Shown here: piece by piece, positions 8,465-16,671 of the stretch
How positions within the stretch are numbered: the stretch's first letter is position 1
Layout: each line of letters begins with the position of its first letter
Origin: Paenibacillus sp. LHD-117
GTDB lineage: Bacteria > Bacillota > Bacilli > Paenibacillales > Paenibacillaceae
NCBI RefSeq assembly: GCF_030929555.1
Contig: NZ_JAVFVT010000031.1
Coordinates: 24,443 to 88,442 of the forward strand
Direction: 5' to 3'
Length of the DNA stretch: 64,000 bases
Made by a program: the position numbers and the translations under genes
Notes under the pieces: generated by a model
Databases searched by the model: none
Told to the model about the DNA's origin: nothing
Seen by the model: the letters and a program-made list of their open reading frames with translations, nothing else

Positions 8465-9925
8465 ATGACAGCAGAAGTACGCGTGCGTTACGCGCCGTCG
8501 CCGACGGGCCATCTGCATATCGGCAACGCGAGAACGGCCTTATTCAACTATTTATTCGCGAGAAACCTAGGCGGCAAATTCATTATCCGGATCGAGGACA
8601 CGGACGTGAAGCGCAACGTGGCCGGCGGGGAAGAGAATCAGCTGACCTACCTGAAGTGGCTCGGCATCGACTGGGACGAGAGCATCGACGTCGGCGGGGG
8701 ATACGGCCCGTACCGCCAAACCGAGCGTCTGGACATTTACAAGGAATATTGGCAGGAGCTGCTTGATAAAGATCTCGCTTATCGCTGCTATTGCACGGAG
8801 GAAGAGCTGGAGCAGGAGCGCGAGGAGCAGCAAGCGCGCGGCGAGACGCCGCGTTATTCCGGCCGTCATCGCAACCTGACGGCGGAGCAGCAGGCCGGGT
8901 TCGAAGCGGAAGGCCGCGTAGCGAGCATCCGGTTCCGGGTGCCGGAAGGCCGTTCCTATACGTTCGACGATATGGTGAAGGGCTCCATCACATTCGATAC
9001 GGCGGAGATGGGCGATTTCGTCATCGTGAAAAAGGATGGCATCCCGACCTACAACTTTGCGGTCGTGCTCGACGACCATCTGATGAAGATCAGCCACGTG
9101 CTGCGCGGGGAAGACCATATCTCCAATACGCCGCGTCAATTGATGATCTACGAAGCATTCGGCTGGGAGCCCCCGGTGTTCGCGCATATGACGCTGATCG
9201 TCAATGAAAACCGGAAGAAGCTGAGCAAGCGGGACGAATCGATCATTCAGTTCATCGAGCAGTACGACGGCCTCGGCTACTTGCCGGAGGCGATGTTCAA
9301 CTTCATCGCGCTGCTGGGCTGGTCGCCGGAAGGCGAGCAGGAGATGTTCACGCGCGAGGAGCTGGTGAACGTGTTCAACGCCGAGCGCCTGAGCAAGAGC
9401 CCCGCCGTGTTCGACACGCAGAAGCTGAGCTGGATGAATAACGAATATATTAAGAAAGCCGATCTGGAGCGCGTCGTGGACCTGTGCCTGCCGCATCTGC
9501 AGAAGGCCGGCTGCATTCCGGATACGCTGGACGGCACGGGACGCGAATGGGTGACGGCGCTTGTCGCGCTGCACCAGGACAAGCTGCGCTGCGCGTCCGA
9601 CATCGTGCCGGTGACGGAATTGTTCTTCCGCGAAGGCGTTGCCGACGAGGAGGAAGCCGCAGCGGTACTCGCGGAGGAGCAAGTGCCTGCCGTGCTGGCC
9701 GCGTTCCTCGGTCTCGTGGAAAGCGATGCCGGACCGTTCACGGCGGACGGCATCAAGGACATGATCAAGTCGGTTCAGAAGGATACGGGACATAAAGGCA
9801 AAGCGTTGTTCATGCCCATCCGCGCTGCGCTGACCGGCCAGACGCACGGTCCGGATCTCAACCAATCCATCGTGCTGCTGGGCAAGCCGAAGGTGCTCGC
9901 ACGTCTGCGTGAGCGGCTGGGGTAG
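8465..9925 (+). CDS. gltX: Glutamyl-tRNA synthetase
   Basis: A 486-residue class I synthetase. The HIGH signature appears as PSPTGHLHIGNARTALFNYL near the N-terminus and the KMSKS-type loop as KKLSKRDES. The ATG at 8465 is preferred over an upstream TTG at 8447 because GAGGAG lies at the right distance and homologues start at MTAEVRVRYAPSP. Bacillales enzymes of this type usually also charge tRNA-Gln with glutamate for later amidation; that is family knowledge. The gene is followed by its own promoter gap and the cysES T-box, so gltX and cysES can be expressed separately. Confidence 0.96.
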   Translation: MTAEVRVRYAPSPTGHLHIGNARTALFNYLFARNLGGKFIIRIEDTDVKRNVAGGEENQLTYLKWLGIDWDESIDVGGGYGPYRQTERLDIYKEYWQELLDKDLAYRCYCTEEELEQEREEQQARGETPRYSGRHRNLTAEQQAGFEAEGRVASIRFRVPEGRSYTFDDMVKGSITFDTAEMGDFVIVKKDGIPTYNFAVVLDDHLMKISHVLRGEDHISNTPRQLMIYEAFGWEPPVFAHMTLIVNENRKKLSKRDESIIQFIEQYDGLGYLPEAMFNFIALLGWSPEGEQEMFTREELVNVFNAERLSKSPAVFDTQKLSWMNNEYIKKADLERVVDLCLPHLQKAGCIPDTLDGTGREWVTALVALHQDKLRCASDIVPVTELFFREGVADEEEAAAVLAEEQVPAVLAAFLGLVESDAGPFTADGIKDMIKSVQKDTGHKGKALFMPIRAALTGQTHGPDLNQSIVLLGKPKVLARLRERLG

Positions 9926-9947
9926 AACGGCATAACAAGAACTTTGC

Positions 9948-9975
9948 TTGCACTTTCGCCCCGTTTCGGTATACT
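9948..9975 (+). promoter_or_regulatory. Probable sigma-A promoter of cysE-cysS
   Basis: TTGCAC (9948-9953), 16 bases, TATACT (9970-9975). It would start transcription just upstream of the T-box leader, about 500 bp before cysE. Confidence 0.6.
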
Positions 9976-10020
9976 ATGACTATTATCATTTATAGTTCGT
10001 GTTCAAACTCTTATATGATG

Positions 10021-10380
10021 TATCGGCCATGAACAGGAGAAGTACGTTAATCTGTGGATTCGCAGAGAGGGCAACCGTCATTCGAATCCGCGGGGCAGCA
10101 TGAGGATCGCTGCGCGCGGAATGGGAGACGGCTGAAAGTTGCCTAGTCCGCCGGAACGGAACATGCACCTGGGAGCCTTGCTCCGAGCTGCTGCCAAACA
10201 AGCGAGCGGATGTACGTCCGCCAGTTTGTCAGGTAAGCAGGGTAGGCGGCAACGTTATGCCTGCGTTAAAGGCTTGAAGATGAACGAAGCGCGGCTGCCC
10301 ATTGGGCTATGCGACCGTTCAAGCAGAGTGGAACCGCGATTTCGACGCCTCTGCAGCATTCATGCTGCAGGGGCTTTTTG
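10021..10380 (+). promoter_or_regulatory. T-box leader, cysteine-specific
   Basis: A T-box riboswitch that senses uncharged tRNA. Visible parts in order are AGTA (10041-10044) on the 5' side of the specifier loop, AGAGAG near 10075, the GCTGAAAG motif near 10132, a specifier loop with TGC, a Cys codon, at 10164-10166 in the context GAACA-TGC-ACC, and the T-box core GAGTGGAACCGCG at 10327-10339. The competing terminator is CCTCTGCAGCAT (10348-10359) pairing with ATGCTGCAGGGG (10362-10373), followed by CTTTTTG. The TGC specifier and the downstream cysE-cysS genes agree. The exact 5' boundary is approximate. Confidence 0.93.
10348..10379 (+). terminator. Regulated terminator of the cysE T-box
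   Basis: A 12-bp stem with one wobble pair and a two-base loop followed by CTTTTTG. Its 5' half (CCTCTGC) also pairs with GCAGAG just upstream of the T-box core to form the antiterminator, so the two structures exclude each other. Confidence 0.9.
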
Positions 10381-10381
10381 T

Positions 10382-10400
10382 AATTCTAAGAATTTATAAG
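10382..10400. repeat. 19-bp AT-rich repeat, copy 1
   Basis: AATTCTAAGAATTTATAAG directly follows the U tract of the T-box terminator. The identical 19 bases occur at 63227-63245, also just after a terminator U tract, where they form one arm of a palindrome. Here only one arm is present. Confidence 0.75.
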
Positions 10401-10475
10401 TGATCCGCATTGTCAGTCATCAGGCCTTTCGTCGCAGATCCTTCGGGCAGGCAAGTTTTGAGGGGAGAGATCGGT

Positions 10476-11138
10476 ATGCTTCGCCATTTTCGCTCGGACG
10501 TGCAAACGGTGTTCGAGAACGATCCTGCGGCCCGCAGCAGGTTCGAGGTTATCTTCACGTATTCCGGCGTTCACGCGATCTGGGCGCATCGGGTTGCCCA
10601 TACGTTGTACCGCAGGCGCTGGTTCACGCTGGCGCGCGTCATCTCGCAAGTGAGCCGGTTCTTTACCGGCATCGAAATCCATCCCGGAGCCACGATCGGA
10701 CAGCGGCTGTTCATCGATCACGGCATGGGAGTCGTCATTGGGGAAACCTGCGAGATCGGCGACGATGTCGTGATCTATCAGGGCGTTACGCTCGGCGGGA
10801 CGGGCAAGGAAAAGGGCAAGCGTCATCCGACCATCGGGAATAACGTGGTTATCGGCTCGGGCGCGAAAGTATTGGGATCGTTCCAGGTGGGCGATAATTC
10901 CAATATAGGCTCCAATGCGGTCGTGCTTCGCGAGGTCCCGGATAATTGCACGGTCGTCGGCAATCCGGGGCGAGTCGTCAGGCGAAACGGGGAAAGGGTC
11001 GGCGACCGTCTCGATCATACGCAGTTGCCGGACCCGGTCATCGAGATGTTCCGCGTGATGCAGAACGAGATTAACGGTTTGAAATCCGAGCTTCACGATT
11101 TGAAGGAATTACAAGAGGAGGGCAAGAGCAAAGTATGA
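10476..11138 (+). CDS. cysE: Serine O-acetyltransferase
   Basis: A 220-residue CysE that makes O-acetylserine, the carbon skeleton for cysteine, from serine and acetyl-CoA. The start ATG at 10476 (MLRHFRSDVQTVF) follows GAGGGGAGAG and matches homologues; an upstream GTG at 10410 would add unrelated residues. The C-terminal half is a left-handed beta helix of hexapeptide repeats (ATIGQRLFIDHGMG, GETCEIGDDVVIYQ, HPTIGNNVVIGSGAKVLG) with the catalytic His in DHGMG. It overlaps cysS by four bases (ATGA) and is controlled by the Cys T-box upstream, so it responds to charged tRNA-Cys supply. Confidence 0.96.
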   Translation: MLRHFRSDVQTVFENDPAARSRFEVIFTYSGVHAIWAHRVAHTLYRRRWFTLARVISQVSRFFTGIEIHPGATIGQRLFIDHGMGVVIGETCEIGDDVVIYQGVTLGGTGKEKGKRHPTIGNNVVIGSGAKVLGSFQVGDNSNIGSNAVVLREVPDNCTVVGNPGRVVRRNGERVGDRLDHTQLPDPVIEMFRVMQNEINGLKSELHDLKELQEEGKSKV

Positions 11139-12553
11139 CTGTATCCATCTATAACTCGTTGACGCGCTCGAAGGAGTCGTTCAAACCGCTGGAAGCGGGC
11201 AGGGTCAAAATGTACGTATGCGGACCTACGGTCTATGACTATATTCATATCGGCAACGCCAGGCCGGTGATTTTCTTCGACGTTGTTCGCCGCTATTTGG
11301 AAGACGCGGGGTTTGCCGTCGACTATGTCGTGAATTTCACGGACGTGGACGATAAGCTGATCCGCAAAGCGGAAGAACTCGGCGCCGAGGTGCCACAAGT
11401 GGCCGACAAGTTCATCGAAGCCTACCATGCGGATATCGAAGCGCTGGGCGTGAGGAAGGCGACGCTTAATCCGCGCGTCATGGAACATATTCCGGACATC
11501 ATTGCCTTCATCCAAGGACTGGTCGACAAAGGTTATGCCTACCCGAGCGAAGGGGATGTCTACTTCCGCACTTCGAAGTTCGAGGATTACGGCAAGCTGT
11601 CGCATCAGAATATCGACGAGCTTCAATTCGGCATTCGCGTCGAGATCGGCGAGCGCAAGGAAAATCAAGGCGACTTCGTCTTGTGGAAGGGCGCCAAGCC
11701 GGGCGAGATCAAGTGGGAAAGCCCATGGGGACCGGGTCGCCCGGGCTGGCATATCGAATGCTCCGCGATGGCGCGCAAGTACCTGGGCGATACGCTCGAC
11801 ATCCACGGCGGCGGACATGACTTGCAGTTCCCGCATCACGAGTGCGAGGTCGCTCAGTCGGAGTCGATGACGGGCAAGCCGCTCTCGAACTACTGGATGC
11901 ATAACGGCTATATCCACATCAACAACGAGAAAATGTCGAAGTCGCTCGGCAACGGCATCACGGTGAACGAAATCGTAAAACGCGTAAAACCGGAGGCGAT
12001 CCGATATTTCATGCTGTCGACGCATTACCGCAGTCCGTTGAACTTCAGCGAGGATTCGGTCACGCAAGCGTCGAACAGCGTGGAGCGCATCGCGAACAGC
12101 TACGCGAACCTGAAGCATAGGCTCGCTTCCGTGGATGGCGCGGACGGGGCGGCCGATTCGGCTGTCGACGATGCGCTGGAGCGGAAGCTTGCCCGGATCG
12201 CGGAGCAATTCGCGGCTAAGATGGAGGACGACTTTAATACGCCGGATGCGATTACGGCGCTGTTCGAGCTCGTTACGGAAACCAATCAATACGTGGCTCG
12301 GCCGGAAGCGTCCACAGAGGGATTGAAGGCGCTGATTGCCTTGATGGACAGATTCGACAACATCCTTGGCCTGCTCCCTCTTCAAGCGGAGAGCGATCCG
12401 CTTGCGGAAGAGGTCGAAGCGTTGATCGCGGAACGGACGGAAGCGCGCAAAGCCAAAAATTGGGCACGCGCAGACGAAATCCGCGACCGGCTGAACGAGA
12501 TGAGCATCGTGCTGGAAGATACGCCGCAAGGCATCCGGTGGCGGCGCAAATGA
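11135..12553 (+). CDS. cysS: Cysteinyl-tRNA synthetase
   Basis: A 472-residue class I synthetase with CGPTVYDYIHIGNARP (zinc-ligand Cys and HIGH-like motif) near residue 30, further zinc ligands in CSAM and HHECE, and the KMSKS loop as EKMSKSLGNG. The start codon overlaps the cysE stop (ATGA), which couples translation. The Cys T-box upstream of cysE therefore controls both cysteine synthesis and tRNA-Cys charging. The 3' end overlaps the start of mrnC by four bases. Confidence 0.97.
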   Translation: MTVSIYNSLTRSKESFKPLEAGRVKMYVCGPTVYDYIHIGNARPVIFFDVVRRYLEDAGFAVDYVVNFTDVDDKLIRKAEELGAEVPQVADKFIEAYHADIEALGVRKATLNPRVMEHIPDIIAFIQGLVDKGYAYPSEGDVYFRTSKFEDYGKLSHQNIDELQFGIRVEIGERKENQGDFVLWKGAKPGEIKWESPWGPGRPGWHIECSAMARKYLGDTLDIHGGGHDLQFPHHECEVAQSESMTGKPLSNYWMHNGYIHINNEKMSKSLGNGITVNEIVKRVKPEAIRYFMLSTHYRSPLNFSEDSVTQASNSVERIANSYANLKHRLASVDGADGAADSAVDDALERKLARIAEQFAAKMEDDFNTPDAITALFELVTETNQYVARPEASTEGLKALIALMDRFDNILGLLPLQAESDPLAEEVEALIAERTEARKAKNWARADEIRDRLNEMSIVLEDTPQGIRWRRK

Positions 12554-13083
12554 CGGATCGCCACGAGGATCGGCAAGCGGAGCGGATGTCCGGTCATCCG
12601 GAACGGACCGGGTTGGAACAGCAGACACGGACCGGGCGTCCGGCATTCGAGGAATCGATCGCGGGAGAGGCGCCGGTTCCCAATCCGCTGGCGCTTCACG
12701 CGCCAGGGAAGAAAACGGGGCTCATCAACCCCGTCGTGCTTGCGTATATGGGAGATGCGGTGTTCGAGCTGCTCGTCAGGCAATATTTGATATCGCTGCC
12801 GAACAACAAATCGCATCATCTGCACAGCGAAGCGACGAAGCGGGTGTCGGCCAAGGCGCAGCGGCTGCAGCTGGAGCGGCTGCAGCCCCTTCTCACGGAG
12901 GAGGAGGCCGACATCGTGCGCCGCGGACGCAACACGAAATCCGGCGCCCCGCCGAAGAACGCGGATCCGGCGGATTATCGCCAAGCGACCGCGCTGGAAT
13001 GCCTCTTCGGGTACTTGTACTTCGAGGGGCGGATGGAGCGGATCGGCGAGCTGATGCGGGTTGCGCTCGAAGAGCGGGAGTAG
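12550..13083 (+). CDS. mrnC: Mini-ribonuclease III
   Basis: A 177-residue Mini-III RNase, a catalytic RNase III domain without a dsRNA-binding domain, which matures 23S rRNA ends. The catalytic signature is LAYMGDAVFELLVR, and TKSGAPPKNADPADYRQATALECLFGYLY carries the second acidic site. The start ATG at 12550 overlaps the cysS stop (ATGA). Homology with the family starts only near residue 50; the first 50 or so residues are polar, low in complexity and not expected in this family, which is usually about 130-145 residues long. An internal non-ATG start cannot be excluded. Confidence 0.9.
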   Translation: MTDRHEDRQAERMSGHPERTGLEQQTRTGRPAFEESIAGEAPVPNPLALHAPGKKTGLINPVVLAYMGDAVFELLVRQYLISLPNNKSHHLHSEATKRVSAKAQRLQLERLQPLLTEEEADIVRRGRNTKSGAPPKNADPADYRQATALECLFGYLYFEGRMERIGELMRVALEERE

Positions 13084-13176
13084 TCCGGTATTCAGGCTAA
13101 GAAAAACGAAATAGAAGCCGAAGCTGCCATCCGCGCAGCTTGCGGCATAGACAGGCAAGAGCGAAGGAGGGCTACC

Positions 13177-13935
13177 ATGTCCGAACAGAACCATAACGAA
13201 GAAGAGATGATCGCGGGGAAACATCCCGTGCTGGAGGCGCTCCGTTCCGGACGCGAGATCAATAAGATCTGGATCGCGGAAGGATCGCAGAAGAGCATGA
13301 CGCAGCCGATTACGGCGGAAGCGAAAAAACTGGGCATCGTCGTCCAGTTTGTGGACAAGCGCAAGCTGGATGCCATGGCGTCCGGCGTCGCGCACCAAGG
13401 GGTCATCGCTCAAGCCGCGGCATTCGACTATGTCGAAGTCGAGGATATTCTGAAAATCGCGGGCGACCGCGGCGAAACGCCGTTCATCCTCGTGCTCGAC
13501 GAGATCGAGGATCCGCATAACCTCGGCTCTATACTACGAACGGCGGAATGTACCGGCGCGCATGGCGTAATCATTCCGAAGCGCCGTTCCGCGAGCTTGA
13601 CCGCGACCGTGCTGAAGACGTCGGCGGGCGCCGCGGAGCACGTCGCCGTAGCCCGCGTGACGAACCTGGCGCAGACGATCGAGAAGCTGAAGGAAGCCGG
13701 CGTTTGGGTGGCGGGAACGGACGTATCGGCAAAGCAGGATGTGTACAAGTCGAAATTCGACATGCCGCTGGCGATTGTGATCGGCAATGAAAGCAAAGGC
13801 ATGGGCAGGCTGATCAAGGAGAAATGCGATTTTCTCGTGAAGCTGCCGATGCATGGCCGATTGAATTCGCTGAACGCATCGGTAGCGGCGGGCGTGCTCA
13901 TGTACGAGGTTGTTAGGCAGAGACGGGGCGTTTAA
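13177..13935 (+). CDS. rlmB: 23S rRNA (guanosine(2251)-2'-O)-methyltransferase
   Basis: A 252-residue SpoU/TrmH-family enzyme. An N-terminal substrate-binding domain (GKHPVLEALRSGREINKIWI) is followed by the SPOUT knot with its three motifs: LDEIEDPHNLGSILRTAE, VIGNESKGMGRLI and LPMHGRLNSLNASVAAGVL. It should use S-adenosylmethionine to methylate the ribose of a P-loop guanosine in 23S rRNA. The ATG at 13177 follows GAAGGAGGG. It sits between mrnC and rae1 as in other Bacillales. Confidence 0.95.
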   Translation: MSEQNHNEEEMIAGKHPVLEALRSGREINKIWIAEGSQKSMTQPITAEAKKLGIVVQFVDKRKLDAMASGVAHQGVIAQAAAFDYVEVEDILKIAGDRGETPFILVLDEIEDPHNLGSILRTAECTGAHGVIIPKRRSASLTATVLKTSAGAAEHVAVARVTNLAQTIEKLKEAGVWVAGTDVSAKQDVYKSKFDMPLAIVIGNESKGMGRLIKEKCDFLVKLPMHGRLNSLNASVAAGVLMYEVVRQRRGV

Positions 13936-13937
13936 CG

Positions 13938-14468
13938 ATGAACCGGCCGAATGATGTGCTCCTTGTCGACGGCTACAACATGATAGGGGCTTGGCCGGTT
14001 CTAGAGAGGCTCAAGGAAGCGGATCTGGAAGAAGCGCGGGACAAGCTCCTGGATATGCTGGCCGATTACCAGGGGTTCTCGGGTATGTCGATCTACGTGA
14101 TTTTCGACGCGCATCAGGTACCCGGGCTAGGGGCGACGTACAAGCAGCATAAGCTGACCGTCGTGTACACGAAGGAGAAGGAAACGGCCGACGAGTGCAT
14201 CGAACGGCTGTGCGGCGAGCTCATGGCCAGGAGACGCAACATCTATGTCGCCACCTCGGACCTTGTCGAGCAGCACGTCGCTTTCGGCAAAGGAGCGCTT
14301 CGGTTGTCCGCGCGCGAGCTGCTCATCGACATCAACCAGAACCGCAAGCTGATCGAGCAGAACATCCGCGAGCGCGAGGAGAAGCCGATCAAGCGGAACG
14401 CGCTGGACGAGAACGTGAGCCTCGACGTGAGGAGCAAGCTCGAGCGGCTTCGCCGAGGCGAGAAATAG
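13938..14468 (+). CDS. rae1: Ribosome-associated endoribonuclease Rae1 (YacP, NYN domain)
   Basis: A 176-residue NYN/PIN-like nuclease of the YacP family. The family in Bacillus subtilis enters the ribosomal A site and cleaves mRNA. The acidic motifs LLVDGYNMIGAWP (start), YVIFDAHQVPG and KETADECIERLC are present, with a basic helical C-terminus (RKLIEQNIREREEKPIKR). The ATG is two bases after the rlmB stop. It closes the cysE-to-rae1 cluster; the sigH promoter follows. Confidence 0.92.
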   Translation: MNRPNDVLLVDGYNMIGAWPVLERLKEADLEEARDKLLDMLADYQGFSGMSIYVIFDAHQVPGLGATYKQHKLTVVYTKEKETADECIERLCGELMARRRNIYVATSDLVEQHVAFGKGALRLSARELLIDINQNRKLIEQNIREREEKPIKRNALDENVSLDVRSKLERLRRGEK

Positions 14469-14560
14469 GTCTGTTTTTGCTGCCGTATTTAAGCCATTTA
14501 TTCGGTGTCATAAAGTTACAATTTTGCTATAAATACGATAGCTTTCGGGGGCGCGTTCTG

Positions 14561-14590
14561 TTGACGGTGTAAGGTTACATAATGTATACT
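14561..14590 (+). promoter_or_regulatory. Probable sigma-A promoter of sigH
   Basis: TTGACG (14561-14566), 18 bases, TATACT (14585-14590), 65 bp before the sigH GTG. Confidence 0.6.
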
Positions 14591-14655
14591 GACTCTATGT
14601 TTCTAGCTAATGAAATCTAGCGCGGTGTACGCCTTGCAGGCCGGAGGGATAGTGT

Positions 14656-15309
14656 GTGAGTTACGACCTCAAAGAATGGAGTACGCTCGAGTATGAGTGC
14701 AGTACGGACGAGGATATCGTAGAGGCGGTCCGTAATGGCGACAGCATGGCGCTGGAATATTTGATAAACAAATATAAAAATTTCGTGCGAGCGAAAGCGC
14801 GTTCCTACTTCCTGATCGGCGCCGACCGCGAGGATATCGTCCAGGAAGGCATGATCGGCCTCTACAAAGCGATCCGCGATTTCAAGGGCGACAAGCTGGC
14901 CAGCTTCAAAGCTTTCGCCGAATTGTGCATTACCAGGCAGATCATTACCGCGATCAAGACGGCCACGAGGCAGAAGCACATTCCCCTCAACTCCTACGTT
15001 TCGCTGGACAAGCCCATCTACGACGAGGATTCAGACCGGACGCTGCTGGACGTCATCTGCGGCACCCGCGTATCCGACCCCGAAGAGCTGATCATCAACC
15101 AGGAAGAGTTCATCGGACTCGAAGACAAGATGTCGGAGATTCTGAGCGATCTGGAACGCAAAGTGCTGATGCTGTATCTGGACGGGAGATCCTATCAGGA
15201 GATAGCGGTCGATCTGGACCGTCACGTGAAGTCGATCGACAATGCGTTGCAGCGCGTGAAGCGAAAGCTGGAGAAATATTTGGAGATCCGCGATTTCGGA
15301 GGTTTATAG
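14656..15309 (+). CDS. sigH: RNA polymerase sigma-H factor
   Basis: A 217-residue group 3 sigma factor of the sporulation sigma-H type. Region 2 includes DIVEAVRNGDSMALEYLINKY and REDIVQEGMIGLYKAIRDF, and region 4 ends with LDGRSYQEIAVDLDRHVKSI, a helix-turn-helix. The start is GTG (SYDLKEW) after GGAGGG. In Bacillales sigma-H directs post-exponential genes, including early sporulation genes. Its position between rae1 and rpmG is the standard one. Confidence 0.95.
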   Translation: MSYDLKEWSTLEYECSTDEDIVEAVRNGDSMALEYLINKYKNFVRAKARSYFLIGADREDIVQEGMIGLYKAIRDFKGDKLASFKAFAELCITRQIITAIKTATRQKHIPLNSYVSLDKPIYDEDSDRTLLDVICGTRVSDPEELIINQEEFIGLEDKMSEILSDLERKVLMLYLDGRSYQEIAVDLDRHVKSIDNALQRVKRKLEKYLEIRDFGGL

Positions 15310-15510
15310 CTCTTCTAAAATACAAATGGGAAATAGCCGCGTCTCTAGGGACGAACAACGGACGTTTCCGATTGGACAACGGACTGTCTTTGCCGTCTGA
15401 CGTTTTTCAGGGGGTGAAGACAGTCCATTGGTTTATTAGGAGAGTTACTTGGGCCATACTGGTAGAAATCAGAGAACGATGCCAATATTTCGCAAGCCAG
15501 ATGCGGACCC
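15310..15510. other. Intergenic stretch between sigH and rpmG with a perfect hairpin
   Basis: No credible gene lies here. GGACTGTCTT (15381-15390) pairs perfectly with AAGACAGTCC (15417-15426), with a smaller internal TCTGA/TTCAG stem. No U tract follows, so it is not a classical terminator. It may end or stabilise the sigH transcript. Confidence 0.5.
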
Positions 15511-15516
15511 AATGCG

Positions 15517-15545
15517 TTGACACGGAATATGCCATGTGATAAAGT
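15517..15545 (+). promoter_or_regulatory. Probable sigma-A promoter of rpmG-secE-nusG
   Basis: A consensus TTGACA (15517-15522), 17 bases, TAAAGT (15540-15545), preceded by TGTGA near the -10. It is 125 bp before rpmG. Confidence 0.7.
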
Positions 15546-15670
15546 GTTTAGGTAGGCCTGAAAAACGAGGGTTTTTTTTCGTTTGGCCGCGGTATTGAGA
15601 TTGGAATCAATAAACTTTACCATAGAGTTTCGTGATTCGTATTTTTTAGCAGTTCGGGAGGTGTAATTCA

Positions 15671-15820
15671 ATGCGGGTAATCATCACGTTGGCATGCACA
15701 AACTGCAAACAAAGAAACTATGCGACTACCAAGAACAAGCGTAACCACCCCGACCGCATCGAGTTGAAGAAGTTTTGCAAGTTCTGTAACGAGCAGACTC
15801 CTCATCGCGAGACGAGATAG
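15671..15820 (+). CDS. rpmG: 50S ribosomal protein L33
   Basis: A 49-residue zinc-binding L33 with two CxxC knuckles, ACTNCKQRN near the start and CKFCNEQ near the end, so it is the C+ (zinc) paralogue. The ATG at 15671 follows GGGAGG at good spacing. The gene is too short for many gene finders but is certain from its sequence. It heads the rpmG-secE-nusG unit behind a consensus promoter. Confidence 0.95.
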   Translation: MRVIITLACTNCKQRNYATTKNKRNHPDRIELKKFCKFCNEQTPHRETR

Positions 15821-15838
15821 TCCATTGGAGGTGTAACC

Positions 15839-16048
15839 GTGACATTTTTGGCTAAACTGAAGCAGGGCTTCGGGACGACGTTTAGTTTTTTTGCCGACAG
15901 CTGGGCGGAACTGAAGAAGGTTCGCTGGCCAAGTCGTAAGGAGTTGACGAGCTATTCCATCGTCGTCTTGCTGACAGTTGTCGCTGTGACGATTTACTTC
16001 TGGCTTCTTGACATCGGAATCTCTGAATTGGTTCAACTCATTGTCTAA
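15839..16048 (+). CDS. secE: Preprotein translocase subunit SecE
   Basis: A 69-residue single-span SecE. The amphipathic helix motif SWAELKKVRWPSRKEL comes before one membrane helix at about residues 40-62. It clamps SecY in the translocon. The GTG start follows TTGGAGGTG, 18 bp after rpmG. SecY itself is encoded at 46509. Confidence 0.96.
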   Translation: MTFLAKLKQGFGTTFSFFADSWAELKKVRWPSRKELTSYSIVVLLTVVAVTIYFWLLDIGISELVQLIV

Positions 16049-16072
16049 TAAGGGACCAAAGGTGGATTTGTG

Positions 16073-16606
16073 ATGGAAAAAAGATGGTACGTCGTGCACA
16101 CTTACTCCGGCTACGAGAACAAGGTGAAAACCAATCTGGAGCGCCGGGTTGAATCGATGGGCATGGAAGACAAAATCTTCCGAGTGCTCGTTCCGATGGA
16201 GGACGAAGTGGTAGAGAAGGACGGCAAGAAGAAAACCGTCCAACGCAAGGTCTACCCTGGTTACGTTCTCGTGGAGATGGTTCAGACCGACGATTCATGG
16301 TACGTTGTTCGCAATACGCCGGGCGTAACGGGATTTGTAGGATCGACGGGATCGGGTTCCAAGCCGACTCCTCTGTTGCCTGACGAAGTGGATCAGATTC
16401 TGAAACACATGGGCATGGAAGAGCCGAAGCCGAAGATCGAGTTCGATCTGAAGGAAACCGTACGCGTCAAGGTAGGCCCTTTCGCAGACTTTGTCGGATC
16501 GGTAGAAGAAATTTTGCTGGACAAGGCGAAGCTGAAGGTTCATGTCAACATGTTTGGCAGGGAAACCCCGCTTGAGCTGGACTATACTCAAGTGGAGAAG
16601 ATATAA
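16073..16606 (+). CDS. nusG: Transcription termination/antitermination factor NusG
   Basis: A 177-residue NusG with an N-terminal NGN domain (MEKRWYVVHTYSGYENKV) that contacts RNA polymerase, and a C-terminal KOW domain (VRVKVGPFADFVGSVEEIL) that contacts S10 or Rho. The ATG at 16073 is chosen over the adjacent GTG at 16070 because AAAGGTGG then has a 7-base spacing. It precedes rplK as in nearly all bacteria. Confidence 0.96.
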   Translation: MEKRWYVVHTYSGYENKVKTNLERRVESMGMEDKIFRVLVPMEDEVVEKDGKKKTVQRKVYPGYVLVEMVQTDDSWYVVRNTPGVTGFVGSTGSGSKPTPLLPDEVDQILKHMGMEEPKPKIEFDLKETVRVKVGPFADFVGSVEEILLDKAKLKVHVNMFGRETPLELDYTQVEKI

Positions 16607-16671
16607 CATCCGGTTTCCGGAGCAAGCGCGCCCCGTGCGTGCATGTATATCAGGGCAAGGAGGTGTGAATC

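Noticed and set aside
8567..9865. 432-codon minus-strand frame opposite gltX
   Set aside because: Shadow of gltX; no start signal.
10139..10399. Possible small protein in the cysE leader
   Set aside because: The region is a T-box with terminator; the frame spans the structured RNA and has no credible start signal.
11093..12646. 517-codon minus-strand frame opposite cysS
   Set aside because: Antisense to a certain gene; composition is typical of a shadow frame in GC-rich codons.
15345..15671. 108-codon minus-strand frame in the sigH-rpmG gap
   Set aside because: No ribosome-binding site; covers the rpmG promoter and the hairpin.
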